A DNA stretch of 64,000 nt, from NCBI GenBank assembly GCA_036504995.1, contig DASXUG010000008.1:186001-250000 (forward strand), read 5' to 3'. Source of the stretch: DASXUG01 sp036504995 (GTDB lineage: Bacteria > Pseudomonadota > Gammaproteobacteria > Burkholderiales > Methylophilaceae). The translations under genes and the position numbers were made by a program. Position 1 is the stretch's first letter; every line of letters begins with the position of its first letter. A model generated the notes under the pieces. That model was not told the origin of the DNA and searched no databases. It was given only the letters and a program-made list of their open reading frames with translations. Positions 25,494 through 34,217 of the stretch are shown here, in pieces.

Positions 25494-25676
25494 ATGTATC
25501 ATGCCCTAGTAACCGCCATTGGCCTGATGCTAGTATTTGAAGGTATACTACCATTAATTGCTCCTCAGGCTTGGCGGCAAACCTTTGAGCGGCTACTGAA
25601 GTTGAACGATGGTCAGTTGCGCTTTATTGGCATGATATCTATGCTCATTGGGTTGCTCATAATAACAATAATTTAA
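25494..25676 (+). CDS. DUF2065 (YjeT-like) small membrane protein
   Basis: A 60-residue protein with two hydrophobic helices (residues 5-22 and 42-60) around a short amphipathic link (WRQTFERLLKLNDGQLRFIG). It matches the DUF2065/YjeT family regularly found between hflC and hisZ or purA in Proteobacteria. Conserved placement suggests a link to the HflKC-FtsH membrane complex, but no function is established. Confidence 0.88.
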   Translation: MYHALVTAIGLMLVFEGILPLIAPQAWRQTFERLLKLNDGQLRFIGMISMLIGLLIITII

Positions 25677-25699
25677 AATATCTAGTCGATTCAAATCTT

Positions 25700-26869
25700 A
25701 TGCGAAATTGGTTACTCCCTGAATACATTGAAGATGTGTTGCCAGCTGATGCTGCGCGCGTAGAACAGCTACGTCGTAGTATGCTGGATCTGTTTGCAGT
25801 ACACGGCTATCAGTATGTAATTCCCCCCATGCTGGAGTACTTAGAGTCATTGATTACTGGGGTTGGGCATGATTTAGATCTGGCTACTTTTAAAGTTGTC
25901 GATCAGCTAACAGGCCGCTTAATGGGGGTGCGTGCAGATACTACGCCACAAGCTGCTAGAATTGATGCGCATATGTTAAATAATCAAGGAGTTACAAGAC
26001 TTTGTTACGCTGGTAGTGTGTTGCGTACTAGCCCTGATGGATTAGCGCGTACTCGTGAACCGTTGCAGATTGGTGCGGAGCTATTTGGTTATGCAGGTGT
26101 AGAAGGCGATATTGAAATTCATCGCCTCATGATCAAAGCGTTACAAACTGCTGGTATCGGGGCTTTGCATGTGGATTTTAGTCATGTAGATATATTTGGC
26201 GCATTGGTGCGTCAGAGTCAAATGGCAAAACCTTTAGAGCAAGCGCTTTACGCTGCATTACAAAGTAAAGATCAAACAGAAGTGCGTGCATTATCGTCTT
26301 CTTTAGACAAAACACTCGGTGATGCATTATGTGCGCTGACTGAGTTAAATGGTGATGTAACCATATTGGATGAAGCCGCAAAACGTTTACCAGCGAACCC
26401 TGCCATTACAAAAGCGTTACAAGACTTACGTACGGTGGGTGCGCAGCTGGCAGATTTGGATGTGGACGTTTGTTTTGATTTGGCTGAGTTGCGTGGGCTT
26501 GATTACCACAGTGGTATTATATTTGCTGCTTACGCACAAGGTTATGCTGGGCCCTTGGCTTTAGGTGGTCGTTACGATGAAGTGGGTATTGCCTTTGGTC
26601 GCCCTCGTCCAGCTACGGGTTTCAGTCTGGATTTACGTGCTTTATTGACAGCTTTACCCGCGAACACATTAGATAAGGCTATTTTCGCACCATATGACTT
26701 AGACCCAGCATTAACCAAAAAAATTGAGGCATTGCGCACTGAAGGGCAAGTGGTGGTTCAAGAGCTGCCTGGTCAAGAAGCGTATCGAACAGAATTGAAT
26801 TGTGATCGTAAATTAGTAAAACAAGAGATGGTTTGGCAGGTGGTTGCTACCTCAGAGTTCAGCCACTAA
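25700..26869 (+). CDS. hisZ: ATP phosphoribosyltransferase regulatory subunit HisZ
   Basis: HisZ is a catalytically inactive histidyl-tRNA-synthetase-like protein that activates short-form HisG in the first step of histidine synthesis. The class II fold is evident: WLLPEYIEDVLPADAARVE at the start, VRADTTPQAARIDAH (motif 2-like) and RGLDYHSGIIFAAYA (HisRS-specific). Absence of the C-terminal anticodon domain and the 389-residue length separate it from HisS. It is 23 nt after DUF2065 and 33 nt before purA, the usual betaproteobacterial arrangement. Confidence 0.95.
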   Translation: MRNWLLPEYIEDVLPADAARVEQLRRSMLDLFAVHGYQYVIPPMLEYLESLITGVGHDLDLATFKVVDQLTGRLMGVRADTTPQAARIDAHMLNNQGVTRLCYAGSVLRTSPDGLARTREPLQIGAELFGYAGVEGDIEIHRLMIKALQTAGIGALHVDFSHVDIFGALVRQSQMAKPLEQALYAALQSKDQTEVRALSSSLDKTLGDALCALTELNGDVTILDEAAKRLPANPAITKALQDLRTVGAQLADLDVDVCFDLAELRGLDYHSGIIFAAYAQGYAGPLALGGRYDEVGIAFGRPRPATGFSLDLRALLTALPANTLDKAIFAPYDLDPALTKKIEALRTEGQVVVQELPGQEAYRTELNCDRKLVKQEMVWQVVATSEFSH

Positions 26870-26902
26870 AAAGTAATTATTTAAAATATATAGAGCAAAG
26901 TT

Positions 26903-28219
26903 ATGACTAAGAATGTTGTAGTGATTGGTACCCAGTGGGGCGATGAAGGTAAGGGTAAAATTGTTGACTGGTTAACTGATCATGCCCAAGGCGTGGTTCG
27001 CTTTCAAGGTGGACATAATGCTGGTCACACTTTAGTGATTGGGCAGGGCGATGCGCAACGCGAATACAAACTTAACCTTGTACCATCAGGGATAGTGCGA
27101 GAAGGCATTAAATGCTACATCGGTAATGGCGTGGTGTTAGATGCAGGTCATTTACTGGATGAAATTACAGGTTTAGAAGCGGTGGGTGTGGAGGTGCGTA
27201 GTCGCCTAAGAGTCAGCCCAGGCTGTCCATTAATTATGGGCTATCACGTTAAGTTAGATAAGGCTCGCGAAGCCGCTCGTGGCGTAAAAATTGGCACAAC
27301 AGGTAAGGGTATTGGACCAACATACGAGGATAAAGTGGCGAGACGTGCTTTACGCGTTTATGATTTATTTCATCCAGCAATGTTCGCTGAAAAGTTACGT
27401 GAAGTCATGGATTACCATAACTTTGTACTAACTAAATATTTAGGAACAGATGCGGTAGATTATCAGTCAGAACTTGATACGGCGATGAGTCGAGTGGAGT
27501 TAATTCGTCCTTTAGTCGCTGATGTCTCAGCAGCAATTTACGAAGCCAATAAAGCGGGCGATCGACTTTTATTTGAAGGTGCGCAAGGTACGTTGCTGGA
27601 TGTTGATCATGGTACTTATCCATTTGTTACCTCTTCAAATTGCGTGGCAGGTCAGGCCTCAGCGGGTACTGGTGTAGGCCCCGATATGTTGCATTATGTA
27701 TTAGGTATTACTAAAGCCTACTGTACACGCGTGGGTGGTGGGCCTTTCCCTAGCGAGTTGGATATTGAAACTTGTGACAGCCCAGGTTTCCAAATGTCGG
27801 ACAAAGGTCGTGAAATCGGTACCGTGACCAAACGCAAACGTCGCTGTGGCTGGTTTGATGCGGCTGCGCTACGTCGATCAGCTAGAATCAATGGCCTAAC
27901 AGGTTTGTGTATTACCAAACTAGATGTGTTAGATGGCATCCCTGAATTGGAAATTTGTACGGGTTATAACTTAGACGGCAAAAAAATTGATTTACTACCA
28001 GTGGGTGCTGATGATTTGGCGCGCTGTGAGCCAATTTATGAAACGATGCCAGGCTGGAATGAAAATACGTTTGGCATCAATCAGTGGGATGATTTGCCAC
28101 TCAATGCACGTAACTACTTAAAACGTTTAGAAGCGCTTTGTGGAGTGCCTGTGGCAATTGTGTCAACTGGCCCAGAGCGCGATCAAACGATTGTTCTTCA
28201 TCACCCGTTTGCTGAGTAA
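26903..28219 (+). CDS. purA: Adenylosuccinate synthetase
   Basis: PurA joins IMP and aspartate using GTP to give adenylosuccinate, the substrate of PurB at 3.1-4.5 kb. The first 20 residues contain the GTQWGDEGKGKIVD loop, followed by QGGHNAGHT, GTTGKGIGPTYEDK and GVGPDML, all PurA signatures. Length 438 residues is normal. Unusually, a flavoprotein gene of the methanopterin set starts only 9 nt after the stop, so cofactor genes are probably co-transcribed with purA. Confidence 0.98.
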   Translation: MTKNVVVIGTQWGDEGKGKIVDWLTDHAQGVVRFQGGHNAGHTLVIGQGDAQREYKLNLVPSGIVREGIKCYIGNGVVLDAGHLLDEITGLEAVGVEVRSRLRVSPGCPLIMGYHVKLDKAREAARGVKIGTTGKGIGPTYEDKVARRALRVYDLFHPAMFAEKLREVMDYHNFVLTKYLGTDAVDYQSELDTAMSRVELIRPLVADVSAAIYEANKAGDRLLFEGAQGTLLDVDHGTYPFVTSSNCVAGQASAGTGVGPDMLHYVLGITKAYCTRVGGGPFPSELDIETCDSPGFQMSDKGREIGTVTKRKRRCGWFDAAALRRSARINGLTGLCITKLDVLDGIPELEICTGYNLDGKKIDLLPVGADDLARCEPIYETMPGWNENTFGINQWDDLPLNARNYLKRLEALCGVPVAIVSTGPERDQTIVLHHPFAE

Positions 28220-28228
28220 TTGTAATTA

Positions 28229-28777
28229 ATGAAACCAATTAACGAGCAAAGGCTTGCATGGGCAATTACAGGCTCAGGTCATTATTTACGTGAGTGTATT
28301 GATCTCATTAACCAGCTGGAAAATGTCGATTTATTCTTAACTAAAGCCGCTGATGAAATTCTTAAGCAATATGGCTATAAGCATAATGTTGGGCGAGTTT
28401 TTTTAGATAAAACGGCTAGCAGCGTACCTGTAGAGTTTTTTTATTATGGGACTTACCACACGGTGGTAATTGCCCCAGCCACATCCAACACTGTCGCTAA
28501 AATGGTGTGCGGAATTTCAGATACTTTAGTCACTAATGTTTACGCACAAGCTGGTAAATGTCGTGTGCCAAGCATTGTGTTTGCTTGTGATACCGAGCCT
28601 GAAATTGAGTCTGAAGCACCACACGAGAACATGGTAAAGGTTTATCCTCGCCGTATTGATTTAGAAAATATGCAAAAGCTAAAAACTTTTGAGGAAACCA
28701 TTGTTGCTGGGGATATGCAGCAATTAAATGCAGCAATACAAACGAGGCTGTCATGTCTGAGAGCCTCCTCTTCTTAA
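28229..28777 (+). CDS. Archaeal-type flavoprotein, probable dihydromethanopterin reductase (DmrB-like)
   Basis: A 182-residue member of the flavoprotein/decarboxylase superfamily (PF02441-like). IAPATSNTVAKMVCGISDTL is the flavin-phosphate binding signature, and LAWAITGSGHYLRE is the N-terminal loop. In methylotrophs and methanogens related proteins (AfpA/DmrB) sit in H4MPT gene clusters. DmrB reduces dihydromethanopterin to the tetrahydro form with reduced flavin. Two nearby cysteines (GKCRVPSIVFACDTEP) are visible; I do not know whether they bind a cluster. The gene overlaps the next one by 25 nt. The reaction is inferred from family and context. Confidence 0.72.
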   Translation: MKPINEQRLAWAITGSGHYLRECIDLINQLENVDLFLTKAADEILKQYGYKHNVGRVFLDKTASSVPVEFFYYGTYHTVVIAPATSNTVAKMVCGISDTLVTNVYAQAGKCRVPSIVFACDTEPEIESEAPHENMVKVYPRRIDLENMQKLKTFEETIVAGDMQQLNAAIQTRLSCLRASSS

Positions 28778-30186
28778 CAGGCAAACTCGCTGAAAAAAGC
28801 TTGGATAAGGTGTTATCGAGCATTCAAGCGAGTGATATGAAAAAGCCCAACCCTAATAGACCAGATTTTAAATATCGCATTGCTCAAATTGGTGTTTCGG
28901 TTGCAGCTTTGATGACACCAGAATTAATCCTGCGTCGCTTACCAAGCGCAGGCGACGCAGACCGTGTGATTTTGCCTGGCCTATGCCGTGGCGATTTGCG
29001 TATTCTTGAAGACAAATATGGTATACCAGTAGAGCGTGGGCCTGATGATTTAAAGGATTTACCTCAGTTTTTTGGCCGAGGCGGCACAGCACCAGATATT
29101 TCAAAGTACAGCACTAAAATTTTTGCTGAAATTGTAGAGGCGCCTCAATTAAGTGTAGATGGCATACTTGCTCGCGCAGAATACTTTAAAGGGCAGGGGG
29201 CCGATGTTATCGATTTGGGCTGTTTACCCAATACGCCATTTCCGCACTTGGCAGAAGCCATCTCAGCACTTAAATCGCACGGTTTTTTAGTCAGTGTAGA
29301 TTCGTTAAACACGGACGACCTATTGCTAGCAGGGAAATCGGGAGCTGATTACTTACTGAGTCTGACTGAAAAAACATTGTGGGTGGCAGATGAAGTGGAC
29401 GCTACCCCTATTTTGATCCCTGCAAAATCTGGTAGTTTGCCGTCGCTGTATCGTGCGATTGACCAATGTATAGCAAAAAATAGAGCATTTATTGCAGACG
29501 CTATTTTAGATCCTATTCCCTTTGGTTTTACTGAGTCGGTGGTGCGTTACCAAAAATTACGCAAACGCTATCCTGACATTCAAATCATGATGGGAGTGGG
29601 TAATTTAACTGAACTCACAGATGCTGACACCACGGGCATCAACGCTATCTTGTTCGGCATCATTGCCGAGCTTAATATCAATGCAGTACTGGCGACATCC
29701 GTGAGCCCACATGCAGTGAATGCGGTTGCTGAAGCCGATATTGCCAGACGAGTAATGCATGCGGCGCACGAGGATAGACGTTTGCCTAGAGATTACAGTA
29801 ATGGCTTATTGGGTCTGCATGACAGGCGGCCATTTCCCTATACCGCCGATGAAATTGCAGAGATCGCCGCTCAAATTAAAGACCCCAGTTTTCGTATTCA
29901 AATCAGCCGAGATGGCTTGCATATTTACAATCGAGACGGTCTATTTCAGGCCTTAGATCCCTTTGCGCTATATCCTCATTTAAAAGTGGATGATGATGCT
30001 TCTCATGCATTTTACTTGGGTGTGGAACTGGCACGTGCGCAAATTGCATGGCAACTCAATAAACGCTACAGCCAAGATGAAGAGTTAACTTGGGGCTGCA
30101 ACACCATCACTAAAAATGCAGATGCAAGAGTCGCACATCGAGACGCATCGCTCAAAGAAAAACGTACAAAAAAGTCATCGACATGA
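28753..30186 (+). CDS. Dihydropteroate-synthase-like protein (DUF6513 N-terminus), H4MPT biosynthesis
   Basis: A 477-residue protein with an N-terminal domain of DUF6513 type (LLFLTGKLAEKSL; VILPGLCRGDL) and a central TIM barrel resembling dihydropteroate synthase (GADVIDLGCLPNTPFPHL; HGFLVSVDSLNTDDLLLAGK; ILDPIPFGFTESVVRY). In H4MPT synthesis a DHPS-type enzyme must join the pterin diphosphate to ribofuranosylaminobenzene phosphate rather than to p-aminobenzoate, and this protein is the natural candidate. GAGG lies 5 nt before the ATG. It overlaps the flavoprotein gene by 25 nt and DUF447 by 4 nt (ATGA). Function is inference. Confidence 0.7.
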   Translation: MSESLLFLTGKLAEKSLDKVLSSIQASDMKKPNPNRPDFKYRIAQIGVSVAALMTPELILRRLPSAGDADRVILPGLCRGDLRILEDKYGIPVERGPDDLKDLPQFFGRGGTAPDISKYSTKIFAEIVEAPQLSVDGILARAEYFKGQGADVIDLGCLPNTPFPHLAEAISALKSHGFLVSVDSLNTDDLLLAGKSGADYLLSLTEKTLWVADEVDATPILIPAKSGSLPSLYRAIDQCIAKNRAFIADAILDPIPFGFTESVVRYQKLRKRYPDIQIMMGVGNLTELTDADTTGINAILFGIIAELNINAVLATSVSPHAVNAVAEADIARRVMHAAHEDRRLPRDYSNGLLGLHDRRPFPYTADEIAEIAAQIKDPSFRIQISRDGLHIYNRDGLFQALDPFALYPHLKVDDDASHAFYLGVELARAQIAWQLNKRYSQDEELTWGCNTITKNADARVAHRDASLKEKRTKKSST

Positions 30187-30767
30187 CAGAAATGATATAC
30201 GAAACCATTGTTATTAGTACGGATGAGATGGGTAACCCTTATATTGCTCCATTTGGTGTGCGCGAACGTGATGGCTTGGTGTTGATTGCCCCTTTTAGGC
30301 CTTCTACAACTTTAGATAATTTACTTAATCAAAAAACAGCTACACTTAACCTCACTGACGATGTTCGTATATTCGCAGGCTCGCTCACTGGGCGAAGAGT
30401 TTGGCCTACGCAACCAGCAGATAAGATAAATGGCATTCGATTAGGAACTGCATTGGCGCATCGTGAGTTGGTTTTGGATAAGGTGAATAATGATGAGCAG
30501 CGTCCTGAGCTTTATTTTAAGGTGGTACACGAAGTAAATCATCAGCCGTTTCGTGGATTTAACCGTGCGCAAGCTGCCGTTATTGAGCTTTCAGTGCTAG
30601 TGAGCAGATTGCATATGCTACCCATTGAAAAAATCAAAACAGAAATGGCCTATCTAGAAATCGCTATCAATAAAACAGCTGGCGAACGAGAGTTAGAGGC
30701 GTGGACTTGGCTTGTAGAGCGTATTCAAAACTTTCAAGCCGAAATATCAGGAGAAAACCAAGCATAA
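30183..30767 (+). CDS. DUF447 protein, archaeal-type, H4MPT/methanofuran cluster
   Basis: A 194-residue protein of the DUF447 family, otherwise mainly archaeal. The N-terminal half is a split-barrel flavin-binding-like fold (YETIVISTDEMGNPYIAPFG; ATLNLTDDVRIFAGSL) reminiscent of flavin reductases and PNPOx. The C-terminal half is helical. It overlaps the preceding gene by 4 nt and the following mfnB by 1 nt, so it is tightly coupled to cofactor synthesis. No reaction is known to me. A flavin-dependent reduction step is possible from the fold, but this is inference. Confidence 0.7.
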   Translation: MTEMIYETIVISTDEMGNPYIAPFGVRERDGLVLIAPFRPSTTLDNLLNQKTATLNLTDDVRIFAGSLTGRRVWPTQPADKINGIRLGTALAHRELVLDKVNNDEQRPELYFKVVHEVNHQPFRGFNRAQAAVIELSVLVSRLHMLPIEKIKTEMAYLEIAINKTAGERELEAWTWLVERIQNFQAEISGENQA

Positions 30768-31558
30768 TGGAATCTGCTCGTGCAATACATTTAGATGCGA
30801 ACCCATCTATGAACATTCAGAAAAGTGCGAATCAGGTGAAAGTTAAAATGCTCGCCAGCGTGTCTAATCTTGATGAGGCGGCTATGGCTCTGAGTACTGG
30901 TGTCGACATTATCGATCTTAAAGACCCTAATCAAGGCGCGCTTGGTGCCTTGGCTATGGATGAAATTGCGAAGATAGTGAAGTTGGTTAATGGCAGAAGT
31001 CCCGTCAGCGCAACTATTGGAGACTTGTCGATAATCGAGGATGTGACTAAAACTATTCAGTCCACCATAAAGACTGGCGTTGATATTATCAAGATCGGTT
31101 TTTTTGACAAAATGGATTACCAAGCTTTGGTGCAAGCCGTGAGCCTTTATAGCAAAGAACAAAAAATCATTGCTGTCTTGTTTGCCGATGGTTTACATGA
31201 CTTTTCAGTATTACCTTTATTACGAAACGCTGGTTTTTATGGAGTGATGCTTGATACCGCGAATAAAAATGGGCAGCATTTGTTAAGTCACCTTAACTTG
31301 CATGCGCTAAAAATCTTTATTCTGCAGGCTAAGCAGCTGAAATTAGAGGTAGGTTTAGCTGGCGCACTGCGGGAATCTCAAGTGGCTGAGTTATCGGCAT
31401 TGCAACCGAATTACTTAGGTTTTCGTAGCGCATTATGCGAAGAAAGTCAGCGAGAAAATAATTTAAATGCCTATAAAATTTCACACATTAAAAATATGTT
31501 GCAGAAATACAACAATCAAGCTAATAAAAGGCTTGGCAATGATTTATTTTGTAAATAA
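30767..31558 (+). CDS. mfnB: (5-formylfuran-3-yl)methyl phosphate synthase, methanofuran biosynthesis
   Basis: MfnB (DUF556) condenses two glyceraldehyde-3-phosphate molecules into the furan ring precursor of methanofuran. The 264-residue product has the DUF556 TIM-barrel pattern: KMLASVSNLDEAAMALSTGVDIIDLKDPNQGALGAL with its active-site lysine, then PVSATIGDL, GVDIIKIGFF and VGLAGALRESQVAEL. I take the ATG at 30767, one base overlapping the DUF447 stop; translation could also begin at Met16. Its presence shows the cell makes its own methanofuran-type carrier for FhcABCD. It ends the purA-led run; ompA has its own promoter. Confidence 0.85.
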   Translation: MESARAIHLDANPSMNIQKSANQVKVKMLASVSNLDEAAMALSTGVDIIDLKDPNQGALGALAMDEIAKIVKLVNGRSPVSATIGDLSIIEDVTKTIQSTIKTGVDIIKIGFFDKMDYQALVQAVSLYSKEQKIIAVLFADGLHDFSVLPLLRNAGFYGVMLDTANKNGQHLLSHLNLHALKIFILQAKQLKLEVGLAGALRESQVAELSALQPNYLGFRSALCEESQRENNLNAYKISHIKNMLQKYNNQANKRLGNDLFCK

Positions 31559-31571
31559 CTGTTAAGTATTG

Positions 31572-31600
31572 TTGCTTACTGGTAATGGTTTGGGTATAGT
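31572..31600 (+). promoter_or_regulatory. Sigma-70 promoter of ompA
   Basis: TTGCTT (31572-31577), exactly 17 bp, then TATAGT (31595-31600), in the 79-nt gap between mfnB and the OmpA-like gene. The predicted start is about 30 nt before the ATG, and an AAGGG ribosome-binding site lies in that leader. Confidence 0.6.
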
Positions 31601-31637
31601 TTTCCACAGGTTTCAATCAATATAAGGGTATTAAACA

Positions 31638-32768
31638 ATGAAAAATAACGCGATCAAGCTAGCAGTAGCTGGTGTTTTAGCATTAACAGCATTCAGTGCG
31701 ATGGCTGAGGGTGCGTATGATGGCTCTTGGTACGCGGTACCAGGTGTTAGCGCTATGGTTACAGATACAGACTTAAGTGCCAATACTATTGGCCCTGGTG
31801 TGTTTTTAAGATTAGGTAAAGAGTTAAGCGAGCATTGGGATGTGCAAGCTGGCGTTAGTTATGCTCAATCACATCAAGCGACTGGGATTCCAGGTGCAAG
31901 TGGTCGTTTTAAACAAACATTGTTAGGCGTTGATGCCTTATATATGTTTAGTCGTGATAAATTACGTCCATTTTTGCTAGCTGGTGTTGGTGCTGCGCAA
32001 AATAATATGGATTATAGTATTCCTAGTGTTAATACTGACATTGATACGACCTCATGGATGGCTAACGTTGGTTTAGGTGTTCAATACTTGTTTAGTGATA
32101 ACTTAGGTTTGCAAGCAGATGTACGCCAAGTTTATAGTCGAATTTCTGGATCTACAGTAGGTACAGGGCTATTAAGTGGTCTTGGTGGTAGTGACAATAC
32201 AGCAATCGGTAACACATTATTAAACTTAGGTGGTATCTACCGTTGGGGTGGTGCTAAGCCTGTGGTTGAAGAAACACCAGCGCCTGCTCCAGCACCAGCG
32301 CCTGTTGCAGCATTGGTTGAACCTACACCAGAGCCAGCACCAGCGCCAGTGCCTGCTCCAGAAGCATGTAAGCCAACATTTGAAACAGTGACTGTGTCAG
32401 CTGAGAAATTGTTTGGTTTTGATAAATCTGCATTAAAAGCTGAAGGTAAAGCAACTTTAGATGACGCTGCTGCGAAAATTATTGCTAACCCAGCGCTTGA
32501 GTTGGTAATGGTGACTGGTCATACTGATAGAATCGGTAGCGACAAGTACAACCAAAAACTATCTGAGCGCCGTGCTAATCAAGTTAAAGCTTACTTGGTA
32601 TCAAAAGGTATAGCTGCTGAGCGTCTACACGCTGTTGGTAAAGGTGAGTCTGAGCCAGTGGTTGAGTGCAAAGGCGTTAAAGGTAAGAAATTGATTGAGT
32701 GCTTACAACCAAACCGCCGTGTTGTTTTAAGTGCTGAAAAACAAGTTGAAACTGATACTTGTAAATAA
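31638..32768 (+). CDS. OmpA-family outer-membrane porin
   Basis: A 376-residue outer-membrane protein: signal peptide (cleavage after AMA, about residue 23), an eight-stranded beta-barrel domain (to about residue 205, ending in NLGGIYRWGG), and a Pro/Ala-rich hinge (APAPAPAPVAALVEPTPEPA). The C-terminal OmpA domain (from about residue 250) has the peptidoglycan-binding stretch VTGHTDRIGSDKYNQKLSERR. It anchors the outer membrane to the wall. It has its own promoter and a strong terminator, so it is monocistronic and likely highly expressed. Confidence 0.94.
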   Translation: MKNNAIKLAVAGVLALTAFSAMAEGAYDGSWYAVPGVSAMVTDTDLSANTIGPGVFLRLGKELSEHWDVQAGVSYAQSHQATGIPGASGRFKQTLLGVDALYMFSRDKLRPFLLAGVGAAQNNMDYSIPSVNTDIDTTSWMANVGLGVQYLFSDNLGLQADVRQVYSRISGSTVGTGLLSGLGGSDNTAIGNTLLNLGGIYRWGGAKPVVEETPAPAPAPAPVAALVEPTPEPAPAPVPAPEACKPTFETVTVSAEKLFGFDKSALKAEGKATLDDAAAKIIANPALELVMVTGHTDRIGSDKYNQKLSERRANQVKAYLVSKGIAAERLHAVGKGESEPVVECKGVKGKKLIECLQPNRRVVLSAEKQVETDTCK

Positions 32769-32790
32769 GTAATAAATTGTTGTAAATTGA

Positions 32791-32814
32791 AGCCCCGCAA
32801 TGCGGGGCTTTTTT
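32791..32814 (+). terminator. Rho-independent terminator after ompA
   Basis: AGCCCCGCA and TGCGGGGCT form a 9-bp G+C-rich stem with a one-base loop directly followed by a run of T residues. It closes the ompA unit and isolates it from the mtaD gene beginning 20 nt later. Confidence 0.93.
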
Positions 32815-32834
32815 ATATCTGAAATCTGAAGTTA

Positions 32835-34217
32835 TTGGACTCTTTAGTGGAAAATCAAAATAACCAAGTCACCCAGCAACCCAAGATAGATGTGAGTTTG
32901 GCGATCGAGGCTCGCTGGGTTGCACCAGTGACTCAAAATACAAGACTACTTGAAAATACCTCAGTGATTTTAAAGCAGGGGGTAATTGTTGATATTTTGC
33001 CGACGGTTGAGGCAAGCAGCAAATATAACCCCCATACAACCATTAAGCTTGATGAGCATATTTTAATTCCTGGTTTAATCAACAAACATAGCCACGCAGC
33101 AATGAACTTAATGCGTGGTATTGCTGATGATCTCGCTTTGATGACTTGGTTAAATGAGCATATCTGGCCACTAGAGGCGCAAACACTATCAGAGCGCTTT
33201 GTTTATGACGGGGCTTTACTTGGCTGTGCGGAAATGCTCAAAGGTGGCATTACTTGTTTTAATGATATGTACTTTTTCCCAGAAGCCACAGCGCAAGCTG
33301 CTACAAAAGCTGGTATGCGCGCGCAAATCGGTTTGACTGTAATAGACTTTCCTTCACCCTATGCCAGTGATGCGGATGATTATCTGCTCAAAGGTTTAAA
33401 TGCGCGAGATCAATGGCGTGGTAACTCTCTCATTTCTAGCTGTATTGCGCCGCACGCGCCTTACACCATTTCTAATCAAACTTTTGAGAAGGTGATGACC
33501 TACGCTGAACAGTTGGGTTTAGGTGTGCATACACATTTACATGAAACACAAGATGAAATAGTGCAGAGTAATCAGCAGTTTGGTGTCAGGCCTATTAAAC
33601 GACTTGCCGATTTAGGCGTATTAGGGCCAAGCCTTGTCGCCGCGCACTGTGTGCACATGAATGATGAAGATATGCAACTGATGCAAGATTATAGTTGTCA
33701 TATCGCCCACTGCCCAACTTCTAACTTAAAGTTGGCTAGCGGTATTGCGCCTGTTGCAAACATGTTGTCGCGCAACATTAATATTGGTTTAGGTACCGAT
33801 GGGGCCGCTAGTAATAATCGCATAGATATGTTTGCAGAGATGCGTTTGGCTGCTTTGCTAAGTAAGGGTTCGAGTGGGGATGCTACTGCAGTACCTGCAG
33901 AGCAAGCGCTAGAAATGGCGACCATTAACGGGGCAAGGGCTTTGGGTCTGGATAGCCAAATAGGCTCGATTGAAATAGGTAAATTAGGTGACTTAACCGC
34001 GGTTAAGTTGACAGATATTGAGACTATGCCATGCTATGACCCAATATCTCATTTAGTGTACGCGGCTGGTCGTGAACATGTCACCCACGTTTGGGTACAA
34101 GGTGAGTTAAAATATCAAAGAACAGATGCGTATGATGGCGTTTTTGCCAATATTGAGCCTGCTGAACTGAAAGAGATTATCAATTTATGGCAACCCAAAC
34201 TGAATCAATTCAAATGA
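32835..34217 (+). CDS. mtaD: 5'-methylthioadenosine/S-adenosylhomocysteine deaminase (TRZ/ATZ amidohydrolase)
   Basis: A 460-residue amidohydrolase of the ATZ/TRZ group. Metal ligands are in NKHSHAAMNLMRG (HxH), HTHLHETQDE and VAAHCVHM, with the catalytic aspartate in GLGTDGAASNN. Deamination of MTA or SAH is the usual activity of close relatives and suits its partner UbiG, which produces SAH. The start is uncertain: TTG at 32835 or GTG at 32847, both without a strong ribosome-binding site and very close to the ompA terminator. It overlaps ubiG by 4 nt or 31 nt depending on the ubiG start. Confidence 0.85.
   Translation: MDSLVENQNNQVTQQPKIDVSLAIEARWVAPVTQNTRLLENTSVILKQGVIVDILPTVEASSKYNPHTTIKLDEHILIPGLINKHSHAAMNLMRGIADDLALMTWLNEHIWPLEAQTLSERFVYDGALLGCAEMLKGGITCFNDMYFFPEATAQAATKAGMRAQIGLTVIDFPSPYASDADDYLLKGLNARDQWRGNSLISSCIAPHAPYTISNQTFEKVMTYAEQLGLGVHTHLHETQDEIVQSNQQFGVRPIKRLADLGVLGPSLVAAHCVHMNDEDMQLMQDYSCHIAHCPTSNLKLASGIAPVANMLSRNINIGLGTDGAASNNRIDMFAEMRLAALLSKGSSGDATAVPAEQALEMATINGARALGLDSQIGSIEIGKLGDLTAVKLTDIETMPCYDPISHLVYAAGREHVTHVWVQGELKYQRTDAYDGVFANIEPAELKEIINLWQPKLNQFK

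Noticed and set aside
32271..32363. Pro/Ala codon repeats in the OmpA hinge as a genuine DNA repeat element
   Set aside because: The repeated GCA/CCA-type codons simply encode the flexible linker common in OmpA proteins.
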